A DNA stretch of 9,274 nt. Origin: Phycisphaerales bacterium. Lineage in GTDB: Bacteria > Planctomycetota > Phycisphaerae > Phycisphaerales > SM1A02. Positions 1 through 6,856 of this stretch are shown one piece after another. The stretch lies in contig JAKVBR010000057.1 of assembly GCA_022447165.1 (NCBI GenBank), forward strand, positions 1 to 9,274, in the 5' to 3' direction. The stretch's first letter is position 1; every line of letters begins with the position of its first letter. The position numbers and the translations under genes were made by a program. The notes beneath the pieces were generated by a model. That model did not search any database, was not told where the DNA came from, and worked only from the letters and a program-made list of their open reading frames with translations.

Positions 1-815
1 GAGAAGATTCGTATTCTGAGGTATCTATGACTGCAGCCGCGTCACTTGCTGATGTTGTTGAACGCGTCATTCGCGAGTCGGGGTTAGAGAAACTGCACTC
101 AACGAATCCAACTGAAGAAGATTACGAACGACTTCAAAACTTAGAAGAACTCGTTTCAGCATCTGCAGAGTTTGAGCAGCGTTACCTTGAGTCACAAGAT
201 GAACCGCAAACCCCGCTAGTCCTGCTAAGCGAGTTTATGCAACAGATTGCTCTTGTCAGTGACGCAGATTCGATTGACCCAGAGCAAGGTGCAGTGACGC
301 TCATGACGCTTCATGCATCAAAAGGCCTTGAGTTTGATTTCGTAGCTATCGCAGGACTTGAAGAGTCGATGCTTCCGCACCAACGCGCTCAGTTTGATGA
401 AGACCAGTTAGAAGAAGAGCGGCGACTTTGCTTTGTAGGGATGACCCGTGCAAGGAAACATTTACTTCTAACGAATGCACGACGAAGGATGCACAGGGGG
501 CTTACTGAGCGAACCATAACAAGCCGTTTTCTATCTGAACTAACAAGTGAACATGTTGATTTTGGCGAATCCGAAGTAGTGGTCAAGCATGTTCCAGTGC
601 CACCGGAATCAAAATCTGCAAGCGAGATTAAACTTGGCTCAGTCGTGAGGCATGCAAGGTTTGGAATTGGTAAGGTTCAAAGAATCATGAGAAGGCCTCG
701 GGGCTCAACAGTAACGGTTCAGTTTTCGACAACAGTTAAGCATCTCGTTCTTGAATATGCAAACCTAGAAATCGTTGATGAGTTTGACTTCCACGACGCA
801 TCTCCTGAGTATTGA
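1..815 (+). CDS. uvrD: UvrD/PcrA-type superfamily 1 DNA helicase, C-terminal part (5' partial)
   Basis: ATP-dependent 3'-5' DNA helicase acting in nucleotide excision and mismatch repair and in replication-fork or RNA polymerase clearance (family knowledge). The reading frame is open from base 3 to the stop at 813-815, with no stop before the first ATG at 27, so the gene starts outside the window and that ATG is internal. Counting from it, the 2B-domain end NLEELVSASAEFE lies at 38-50, motif V (VTLMTLHASKGLEFD) at 90-104, and motif VI (ERRLCFVGMTRARKHL) at 131-146, with the presumed arginine finger R141. A basic linker follows, then a small beta-rich C-terminal module (about 201-250, KLGSVVRHARFGIGKV...), which matches the Tudor-like domain of UvrD/PcrA that contacts RNA polymerase. 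These features separate it from Rep and RecB-type helicases; the choice between the names uvrD and pcrA is arbitrary here. The ATPase Walker motifs are off-window. queG begins 3 bases downstream on the same strand. Confidence 0.93.
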   Translation, partial: EDSYSEVSMTAAASLADVVERVIRESGLEKLHSTNPTEEDYERLQNLEELVSASAEFEQRYLESQDEPQTPLVLLSEFMQQIALVSDADSIDPEQGAVTLMTLHASKGLEFDFVAIAGLEESMLPHQRAQFDEDQLEEERRLCFVGMTRARKHLLLTNARRRMHRGLTERTITSRFLSELTSEHVDFGESEVVVKHVPVPPESKSASEIKLGSVVRHARFGIGKVQRIMRRPRGSTVTVQFSTTVKHLVLEYANLEIVDEFDFHDASPEY

Positions 816-818
816 ATC

Positions 819-1856
819 ATGAGTTCGATTTCAAATGATCTTGTTCATGAACTTTGTAAGCGAGAGGGTTTCGCAGCGTCAGGAGTTGCCCCAGTTAGCG
901 CAAGTAAGTTTGAACAAGAATATCTTGATTGGATTGATGATGGTAAACATGGGGAGATGGAGTGGCTGAATAACAACATTCATGTCAGAATGAATCCGTT
1001 GGAGCTGCTTGAGGGGGCGCAATCACTCATATGTGTTTTAGATCGGTACAGTGACTCGCGTACAATTGAACGGGATGCGAGTGATGGTTGGATTGCTCGG
1101 TACGCTGTTGGTCAAGATTATCACAAGCAGATGAAGAAGCGGCTCCATCGAGTTTGTGATTCACTCTCTGAGATATCCGATGACTCATTTAGAGCATGCG
1201 TCGATACTGCGCCCCTGCTTGAACGTGAAATTGCAGCAAGTGCTGGGCTCGGAGCCATAGGCAAAAACACGCTCCTCCTTGAGCAGGGGATTGGAAGTTG
1301 GTTTTTTATTGGCGTCATCGTGACAACAGCGAAGTTGACTCCAAGTGTTCCGAACAATGTAAATCCCTGTCAATCATGTACCAAATGTATCGACGCTTGC
1401 CCAACAGATGCCATTACTCCATTTAGCGTTGATGCCACAAAATGCATCAGTTATCTAACGATTGAACACCGCTCTGTGATTGACGAAACATTCCATGAGC
1501 ATATGGGTAACTGGCTTTTTGGATGTGACATTTGTCAAGAAGTTTGCCCTCATAATCAGCATTCGCATAGCAATAGCTCTGTGCTACCAAATCAAGCATA
1601 TTCATCCAATCGGTCGTCTTTCAGGATCTTAGAAGTGCTTCGATGGACTGAAGAGGGCAGAAGGGAAGCGCTTGTTGGAAGCGCGATGAAACGGGCGAAG
1701 TTGTTTATGTTTAAACGAAACGCGCTCATTGTTGCAGGCAACATCTTGCGCGCTGAAGACAACGAGGATTTAAAACAAGCAGTCATTGAACTCAGCGAAG
1801 ATAAAAACCCCGTTGTTCAAACAACAGCAAAAGAAATTTTAGAAGGGATCAGCTGA
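819..1856 (+). CDS. queG: Epoxyqueuosine reductase QueG
   Basis: Cytoplasmic cobalamin- and iron-sulfur-dependent enzyme that reduces epoxyqueuosine to queuosine at the wobble base of tRNAs with GUN anticodons, the last step of queuosine synthesis (family knowledge). The protein is 345 residues, a normal length. Visible signatures are the substrate/cobalamin region IARYAVGQDYHKQMKKRL at about 92-109; CVDTAPLLERE at 127-137, with D129 at the position of the proposed catalytic aspartate; AGLGAIGKNTLLL at 142-154; a first 4Fe-4S set C184, C187, C190, C194; and a second set C209 (KCISYLTIEHR) with C236, C239, C243 (CDICQEVCP). All eight cluster cysteines are present, so it should be active. The C-terminal helical part (about 285-345) fits the HEAT-like repeats used for tRNA binding. 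The ATG is 3 bases after the helicase stop (TGAATCATG), with no clear Shine-Dalgarno, so translational coupling is likely. Its last 18 bases overlap the end of the convergent lipoprotein gene. Confidence 0.95.
   Translation: MSSISNDLVHELCKREGFAASGVAPVSASKFEQEYLDWIDDGKHGEMEWLNNNIHVRMNPLELLEGAQSLICVLDRYSDSRTIERDASDGWIARYAVGQDYHKQMKKRLHRVCDSLSEISDDSFRACVDTAPLLEREIAASAGLGAIGKNTLLLEQGIGSWFFIGVIVTTAKLTPSVPNNVNPCQSCTKCIDACPTDAITPFSVDATKCISYLTIEHRSVIDETFHEHMGNWLFGCDICQEVCPHNQHSHSNSSVLPNQAYSSNRSSFRILEVLRWTEEGRREALVGSAMKRAKLFMFKRNALIVAGNILRAEDNEDLKQAVIELSEDKNPVVQTTAKEILEGIS
1803..1827 (-). terminator. Candidate weak intrinsic terminator for the lipoprotein gene, inside queG
   Basis: Read on the - strand, 12 bases after the lipoprotein stop codon (1841-1839), bases 1827-1821 (CTGTTGT) can pair with 1816-1810 (ACAACGG) around the loop TTGA. 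This gives a 7-bp stem with one G-U pair. Two G bases and then five T bases (1807-1803) follow. The layout of hairpin plus T tract just after a stop is right for an intrinsic terminator, but the stem is AT-rich and short, so efficiency would be low. It lies wholly inside the coding sequence of the convergent queG. Confidence 0.35.
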
Positions 1857-3713
1857 CATCATTGCCGCTTGGAGTTCTTCGATGGATGTAATCGTGCCAT
1901 TGTTGATCTGCTCAGCAGCATCATTCATGACTTGTGACATTCCTCCAAGCATTTCAGTCATCATGAGAATGACTTGAGCATCTTCGCCTTGAGATTCCAT
2001 TTGCATCTTCCACCCTGATGGTGTTTTGACAAGTGTCTTTTCTTTTCCAGATGCATTTAGCACTGTAGCAGTGTCACCCATGACAGAAAGAGACGAAGGG
2101 TCTAATTGATTCTTAAATTCAAAGCCACCTGAGCCCTGCTGCCTCAACATCTCTTGGTAAACTTCTGGTCCAAGATGTGTTTGTACTGCAAGCAATAAAT
2201 TTCTTGTAGATGAAAACATTCCATCTATAAAATCAACGATTTGCTGACCTGTTGCGTCGTTGGCGATATAGAAATCTGCAATCAACACATCTGTTGTCAA
2301 CGCTTCCTCTGTGCCAAGTTGTGGAACTGCGTTCATTGCTTCAACGAACTCCATTGCTGTTTGGAAACCACCCTGTGAAGGCATGTTTGCTCCGCTTCTT
2401 GGGTTCTCTAAAGGTGCAGTTTCAATCACAATCGGTGTTCCGTGAAGGACAGCAATTCTCTGATCAATGCCCTGCGTGAGGTCAATTGATACATTGCTTC
2501 CGCTCGGTGCAACAAGTTTTGCATTCTCGTAAGAAGCGATTGCTGCACTCGTTGCATGTTCGATCGCATCATTTGTTGAAGTTGCCATTGCTGCCCACTT
2601 GGTTGATGAAGTTGCAATGTTGTTGTTAATCATAGATTGCACTGCATTTGCTTGAGCAGTTAAGAAACGTCTTCTCGATTCTTCAGCCAAGCCAAGCGAG
2701 AGTTCCATGTCAAACTTCCATGCTTCGCTTGCTTCTTGCATGTCCCGCGTTGCGCTGCGAGCTCGGCTCGATTTTTGAAGGGCTTTTTGCATTAATGCAA
2801 CTGACGAATTCCACTTTGACATAAGAGCTTCTGAACGCTCTAATGCGGATTGCAATGTTGTTGCTGTCGTGTTGTCAAACTCAGATGCTGCGTTTCGAAT
2901 ATGGGAAGCATTTGTTGATGCAGCAGATTTCATTGCTGCTAACAGTTCCTTCGATTGTTTAATGCCATTAAGAATCGAAGCAACTGCCTCGATTTCTGCA
3001 CGTCTGTTATCGAGTTCAGGAACTGCAACAACTGTATTTTGCAACTGAAACTCAGTTGCTTTTAGTTGTTCCTCATGGGCTAAACGCATGACCTTTACGC
3101 CATCTTTGAAGTCTGAATGGCCTTCAATGATTCCCTTGGAATCTGCGGCATCAAAGAGCGACTCGGCTTCAACCCTTAGGAGGTTTGCTTCAATTTGTGT
3201 TTGATTTTGTTGGTTTTCAAGATTGTCAACTGCTGTCATCAATCCTGATAAAGATTGTTGGAACTCGCTTTGCAATTCTTTGTATGCTCGCTCTGTTCCA
3301 GGGATAATGTTTTCTGTTCCAGAATCTACTACAGTCCTAGCATCAGCAAGTGTTCGCAACAACTGGGTTTGTTGTGCTTGTTCTGAGGCAATTTTAAACA
3401 AGCTACTCACTCGGTTCGCTCTCGACTGCAATTCAATAAACTGAGTTTGTGCAAGCGAGCCCTGAGCAGTAGCAAGAATGTAATTTTTTGTGTCAGTTTG
3501 ATAAGGTGAGTATGGCTTGACACGTTCAGCTTTTGAAATGACTGATGTCAATGCATCTTCTTGTCCACTTGCTGTGGCTGATTCGAGTTCGATCAGAAGC
3601 GAACTGAGTTCTTCGTGGACAGCATTCTCATTCTCGTCGAGTAAATCGCAGCCGATAAGTGTAAACGAGAAAATGCAAAGAACAGTGATTGATACATTGA
3701 AAAAACGGTGCAT
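1839..3713 (-). CDS. Predicted lipoprotein, mostly long helices, function unknown
   Basis: I do not recognise this 624-residue protein. It starts with a lipoprotein signal peptide: H2, R3, then a hydrophobic stretch ending in the lipobox LIGC, with lipidated C22 followed by D23. Residues about 30-400 are rich in Ala, Glu, Gln, Ser and Leu with few Pro or Gly, and should form long amphipathic helices or coiled coil. A break at about 400-450 (Pro/Gly/Ser) leads to a C-terminal domain at about 450-624. Within it, the stretch SVMGDTATVLNASGKEKTLV then TPSGWKMQM at about 543-572 looks like the strands of an NTF2-like fold; this is a weak resemblance only. M584, M588, M592 and M596 line one face of a helix near the end. 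Candidate Shine-Dalgarno sequences are TAAGGAT at 3730-3724 or TAAGG at 3720-3716. The gene is last in the - strand group, 104 bases after the cytochrome-like gene. It probably acts in the periplasm, anchored to a membrane. Confidence 0.8.
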   Translation of the reverse strand: MHRFFNVSITVLCIFSFTLIGCDLLDENENAVHEELSSLLIELESATASGQEDALTSVISKAERVKPYSPYQTDTKNYILATAQGSLAQTQFIELQSRANRVSSLFKIASEQAQQTQLLRTLADARTVVDSGTENIIPGTERAYKELQSEFQQSLSGLMTAVDNLENQQNQTQIEANLLRVEAESLFDAADSKGIIEGHSDFKDGVKVMRLAHEEQLKATEFQLQNTVVAVPELDNRRAEIEAVASILNGIKQSKELLAAMKSAASTNASHIRNAASEFDNTTATTLQSALERSEALMSKWNSSVALMQKALQKSSRARSATRDMQEASEAWKFDMELSLGLAEESRRRFLTAQANAVQSMINNNIATSSTKWAAMATSTNDAIEHATSAAIASYENAKLVAPSGSNVSIDLTQGIDQRIAVLHGTPIVIETAPLENPRSGANMPSQGGFQTAMEFVEAMNAVPQLGTEEALTTDVLIADFYIANDATGQQIVDFIDGMFSSTRNLLLAVQTHLGPEVYQEMLRQQGSGGFEFKNQLDPSSLSVMGDTATVLNASGKEKTLVKTPSGWKMQMESQGEDAQVILMMTEMLGGMSQVMNDAAEQINNGTITSIEELQAAMMSADPF

Positions 3714-3732
3714 GGCCTTAGGTATCCTTAAG

Positions 3733-3752
3733 TGCCTGTGAACTCACAGGCA
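3733..3752. repeat. 9-bp perfect inverted repeat in the lipoprotein gene leader
   Basis: The arms TGCCTGTGA (3733-3741) and TCACAGGCA (3744-3752) are exact reverse complements separated by two bases. The repeat sits in the 104-base spacer 3714-3817, about 20 bases upstream of the lipoprotein start and just before its candidate ribosome binding sites. Neither side has a T tract, so it does not look like an intrinsic terminator. It could be a dimer-bound operator, or an mRNA hairpin (8-bp stem, 4-base loop) affecting translation or protecting the 3' end of the upstream transcript. The remainder of the spacer (3753-3817) contains a run of six G (3803-3808) and no convincing -35/-10 pair. Confidence 0.6.
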
Positions 3753-3817
3753 ATGAGAAATGATTGAGCTATTAGTGTACCAATCAAGGCATTAAATAGC
3801 GAGGGGGGTAAACAGGC

Positions 3818-5101
3818 CTAATTGACTTCTAATAGAGGAAAATCGATGGGATATTGGGGTCTAGGCATCTGTCTCATCGATTGAATCCACTCAATGACAG
3901 CATTGCGTCCTTCAACTGTTTGCAGTTCCTTCACTGGCTTCCAGCCCCTTACGTCAGGGTGTGGGTGCCGTGCTTCCTCTCGATCAAGTCCATATTGCAT
4001 CAGTAGTGAATGGTAGGGCTGGTCATAATTGATGAGTGGCAACTCAGGATTGATTTGAAGCAACTCAAGCGTCAGCAAGTTCGCATACCTGCTTTGGTCA
4101 CTTAGTTTTGGCTCTTGAAACAAGAAAAAGGGACCGCTGTTAGCACCGCCATGGCAATCAGTGGTCCCGCATCGATTGACGAGCCATTCATCATGGACAT
4201 GAGTTCTAAACAATTGAAGTGCAACAGGTTCGTCAATCTCATGGATGTCTTCATAAAGGTGCTCAGCATTCAGGTATCGAATCAGTCTGAACACAACGTG
4301 GTCGTCACCCTCAAGAACGGTGGTTCTTAATGTTGTGTCACGTTGAAAGAGTGGATCATTGCCATACTCTTGAATGAGTTTCCTTCGAGTTTTGTCCGAG
4401 ATATTTATGTCAGGAAGCAAGTTGATATTCGATTCATACGCCCGAATCAATGAAACCTCTTTTGGTGTTAACACTCTCAGTTCAATTTGCGCTTCCGACG
4501 GCTTTGAAACAAATACAGGGACATCAACTTCATTTTTAGGCCTAGGCGTAAGTTTAAGTTCGACTCGTCGTCTTAGCGAATCGATGCGTGGAGAAGTTAA
4601 AGTGCAATCATCAAGATGAATTTTTGCTAACTCAAACTTGTTTTTATAAATCAGCCATTCAATGAGAAAACGGAACTCGTCTACATCTTCAAAGTTTGTG
4701 TCGCCAATGATTCGCGAATAGGATTCTTCAAATGGTGGGTCTAGTGTGACTAATTCAACATCAGTTCGATCAAAATGTAACTCAATACCATTAACCCGAA
4801 CAAATACTTCCTCAAACTCATTTTCAAGGATTGTGCCTCTTAATCTGCGGCCATCTTTAAGGATGACTGTGCCAAACTTGTCCTCGCCAGAATCAACGAG
4901 GATCTCAAAACGAAGAGTTTTATCAAGTTCAATGACATGGAGTTTGCCTTTGCCATCTTGTAAGACAAGAATATTTTCATCTTGCCTTATCACATCTCCT
5001 GTCAAAACAACGCCACGCGAGATTTCGACGATTGCTCTTTTTGCGTCAACCCCTGCAAGAGTTAAAAAGATGAGCGCTGAAATGGCAAGCAGTTGAAACA
5101 T
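3818..5101 (-). CDS. Secreted protein with N-terminal beta-rich repeats and a C-terminal C-x4-CH cytochrome-like domain
   Basis: This is a 427-residue exported protein of unknown function. A signal peptide (MFQLLAISALIFLTLAGVDA, cleavage likely after A20) sends it across the inner membrane. Residues about 28-120 hold two similar beta-rich units, each of the form G-x-V/I-x(3-6)-E followed by strands (TGDVIRQDENILVLQD at 34-49; RGTILENEFEEVFVRVNG at 88-105), like small SH3/Sm-like barrels. A charged helical region follows. The C-terminal part (about 290-420) has WLVNRCGTTDCHGG at 306-319, in which C311, C316 and H317 form a C-x4-CH motif. Such spacing is known for covalent haem attachment in some c-type cytochromes and resembles cytochrome-like domains common in Planctomycetota. 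M362, M368 or a histidine in RHPHPD (378-383) could be the second haem ligand; this is inference. There is no Shine-Dalgarno. The ATG overlaps the stop of the upstream MuiA gene (TAATG), so translation is probably coupled. Confidence 0.78.
   Translation of the reverse strand: MFQLLAISALIFLTLAGVDAKRAIVEISRGVVLTGDVIRQDENILVLQDGKGKLHVIELDKTLRFEILVDSGEDKFGTVILKDGRRLRGTILENEFEEVFVRVNGIELHFDRTDVELVTLDPPFEESYSRIIGDTNFEDVDEFRFLIEWLIYKNKFELAKIHLDDCTLTSPRIDSLRRRVELKLTPRPKNEVDVPVFVSKPSEAQIELRVLTPKEVSLIRAYESNINLLPDINISDKTRRKLIQEYGNDPLFQRDTTLRTTVLEGDDHVVFRLIRYLNAEHLYEDIHEIDEPVALQLFRTHVHDEWLVNRCGTTDCHGGANSGPFFLFQEPKLSDQSRYANLLTLELLQINPELPLINYDQPYHSLLMQYGLDREEARHPHPDVRGWKPVKELQTVEGRNAVIEWIQSMRQMPRPQYPIDFPLLEVN
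4151..4171 (-). other. C-x4-CH haem-binding-type motif
   Basis: These codons encode CGTTDCH (C311 to H317) of the secreted cytochrome-like protein. Two extra residues separate the cysteines compared with the usual CxxCH. A four-residue spacing is accepted by haem ligation machinery in, for example, tetrahaem cytochrome c3 of Desulfovibrio, but haem binding here is not proven by sequence alone. The following GGANSGPFF is typical of the loop after such motifs in planctomycete proteins as I remember them. Confidence 0.55.
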
Positions 5102-5103
5102 TA
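5099..5103 (-). promoter_or_regulatory. TAATG stop-start overlap (translational coupling)
   Basis: The TAA stop of the MuiA-family gene (5103-5101) shares its last A with the ATG of the cytochrome-like gene (5101-5099). The 18 bases upstream on the - strand (ACCCCTTTACCTGAATA region) lack a purine-rich Shine-Dalgarno, so the downstream gene is best explained by termination-reinitiation, tying its output to that of the MuiA protein. Confidence 0.8.
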
Positions 5104-6807
5104 TTCAGGTAAAGGGGTAATCTCTATGTCCTTGCTCCGAGAAACTTCAACGGACCATGTGAGAGTAAAAGAATTTTGACCTGTACTACTAGCAGGCACA
5201 CTCAGATCCCATCGGAGAATGCCTTGCTTGTGCTTATCTTCAAGATATTTTTGATTTGTTGACAAAGGTGAGGAAGTTCCAAGAAGTTTAATCTCAATCT
5301 TTTCGTTCTGAGAGATTGGTATGCGGTCCCAAACCCGAGTGTCAATTGCATTGCCATGTCCGTTTGATAACTCTATTCGGTAGTCAAACTTCGTTTGCTT
5401 GCCACTGCCAAACAGCCCAGTGTTGCCAGTTTGCTTTTCGACTAATGTTCGCTGTGCGGACATCATTTCATCGACGCCTAAGTTCACTTCAAAAGTTTCG
5501 TTAGGTGTGACAGTTGCTAGATGCGTTTTGCCTACATAGTCCGAGCCATAGAAAATTGAAGCATGCCCTGGAAGCAAAATGAATTCGCTTGTGTTTTTGA
5601 CTTCACTTTGAATAAAGACTTTATCCGTTAGCATCGGAACTGCGACTCTATAGGAATCAGATTCCATCGAAATGGATGCAATCGCAGTTGTGATTTTTTC
5701 CTTTGCATTCGATGGAACGATGAGCGTTCGAGGTATGACGAAATTGACTGCCGGACCTCCACCTTCAACAGTTGCTGCACCCGCTGCCTCAGTTAACTCT
5801 GCATATGCTTCAATCTCATCGTATGCATGTGAGGCGCCAAGACTTAATGCGTTTCTTCCTCTGCCAGCAGATGGGTGAGGTGGTGCATCTGCTACTATCT
5901 TTAACTCAGCGCCTAAAACAACTGGTTCATAGATATCAACAAACCATGGTCTTGGCATTGGGGGGGTGACTGAATCTTGTGGCTGAGCAGTTGAAAGAGT
6001 GATTGAGACATCTTTCCAATCTTCACCAGTTCGCTGATAAATTTCAGCGTCATAATCGATTTGAATGTCCGATGTGTCTTTGCTTGCCCTAATTGCATAC
6101 GTTGGTGACCAAGAAGCATGATGAACGAGATAAGTGAGATCAACAGTCACAACACTATTGCCAAGCACTGCGATATCTACGACAGCATTTCTCTGAATTG
6201 AATTGTCGCTCGCAATATTAGAACGGCGGCGCTTGAGCGCTTGCAACTCCTCTTTTGTTGTTTCAAGTACGTTTGCGTTTGCAATTCGATTCGCAGAAAT
6301 TTCGCTCATTGTTTTTTTGACATAGAGCAGTTGTTCGTCCATTACTTGCAGGTCCGGCCCCGATTCTGCATTGATGTTCTGCTGAATGAGCGTTGTCAGT
6401 AAATCTGTTTGAAGTTTAAAGATTGCTTCATTGCTACTTAATGATTGAATCTGCGCTTCGAGTGACTCAATAGCAGTGTTGAGTTCGTCAAGAATTGCTA
6501 CGTTTGATGTCGCAACTGGAATTTCAGCAGTATCAACACTCAGTAACTTTGCATTCCCTGAGACATGGGCTTGAATTGAATCAAGTTGAGCAGATTGGGG
6601 CAAATCATAAAAGTAAAGCGCATATGCGCCTGGTTCAAGCTGTAGTTCTGTATTGCGAGTCACTGAAGCACGACCTCTATACAGAGTGACTGCAGTGACC
6701 TCTGCACTTGCGTCAATTGACTCAATATCTAATGTGACTTGTCCAAAGAGTGCGTTTGGAAAACTCAATGCTAAAGTGCATACAAGGGTTTTGAATACGC
6801 CATTCAT
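5101..6807 (-). CDS. MuiA-family exported protein (DUF4140/DUF4139)
   Basis: A 568-residue protein of the 'mucoidy inhibitor A' family, whose biochemical role is not established. An N-terminal signal peptide (hydrophobic residues about 5-20, cleavage likely near G22) points to the periplasm or cell surface. The order of parts is typical of the family. A DUF4140-like beta domain at about 36-100 begins VTAVTLYRGRASVTR and contains LEPGAYALYFYDLP. A helical coiled-coil segment follows at about 103-200. The DUF4139 domain spans about 208-565 and has the hallmark YLVHHASWSPTYAIRAS at 226-242 and a TGEDWKDVSITLSTAQP-type strand at 260-276. Residues about 303-350 form a Gly/Ala/Pro-rich insert before VNFVIPRTLIVPS (354-366), at the place where family members vary most. 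Length is close to the family norm and no break is seen. The start is supported by a strong Shine-Dalgarno 6 bases upstream. The gene follows the glutamate dehydrogenase gene by 49 bases and is coupled to the next gene by TAATG. Confidence 0.87.
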   Translation of the reverse strand: MNGVFKTLVCTLALSFPNALFGQVTLDIESIDASAEVTAVTLYRGRASVTRNTELQLEPGAYALYFYDLPQSAQLDSIQAHVSGNAKLLSVDTAEIPVATSNVAILDELNTAIESLEAQIQSLSSNEAIFKLQTDLLTTLIQQNINAESGPDLQVMDEQLLYVKKTMSEISANRIANANVLETTKEELQALKRRRSNIASDNSIQRNAVVDIAVLGNSVVTVDLTYLVHHASWSPTYAIRASKDTSDIQIDYDAEIYQRTGEDWKDVSITLSTAQPQDSVTPPMPRPWFVDIYEPVVLGAELKIVADAPPHPSAGRGRNALSLGASHAYDEIEAYAELTEAAGAATVEGGGPAVNFVIPRTLIVPSNAKEKITTAIASISMESDSYRVAVPMLTDKVFIQSEVKNTSEFILLPGHASIFYGSDYVGKTHLATVTPNETFEVNLGVDEMMSAQRTLVEKQTGNTGLFGSGKQTKFDYRIELSNGHGNAIDTRVWDRIPISQNEKIEIKLLGTSSPLSTNQKYLEDKHKQGILRWDLSVPASSTGQNSFTLTWSVEVSRSKDIEITPLPE

Positions 6808-6813
6808 GCTTAA

Positions 6814-6820
6814 TCCTCCT
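6814..6820 (-). promoter_or_regulatory. Strong Shine-Dalgarno of the MuiA-family gene
   Basis: AGGAGGA on the - strand lies 6 bases before the ATG at 6807-6805. It is the best ribosome binding site in the window and fixes this start. The rest of the spacer 6808-6856 shows no terminator hairpin after the glutamate dehydrogenase stop (6859-6857), in line with read-through from that gene. Confidence 0.8.
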
Positions 6821-6856
6821 CGATTAGTTTACATGTTGAACCGGAGTTCGATAACG

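Noticed and set aside
3733..3752. Inverted repeat as an intrinsic terminator of the cytochrome-like gene.
   Set aside because: No T tract follows on either strand; the - strand continues CTTAAGGATACC into the ribosome binding region of the next gene.
4746..5096. 116-codon open frame on the + strand opposite the cytochrome-like gene.
   Set aside because: Its Ser/Thr/Arg-rich translation is a mirror of the real gene, whose signal peptide and C-x4-CH motif support the - strand reading.
5913..6143. 76-codon open frame on the - strand inside the MuiA-family gene in another frame.
   Set aside because: It lies fully within the conserved DUF4139 region, with no start signal and no sign of a frameshift in the host gene.
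6808..6856. Possible promoter before the MuiA-family gene (TTATCG, 17 bases, TAAACT on the - strand).
   Set aside because: Only about half the bases match a sigma-70 consensus, the -35 is especially poor, and the short spacer fits read-through from the glutamate dehydrogenase gene equally well.
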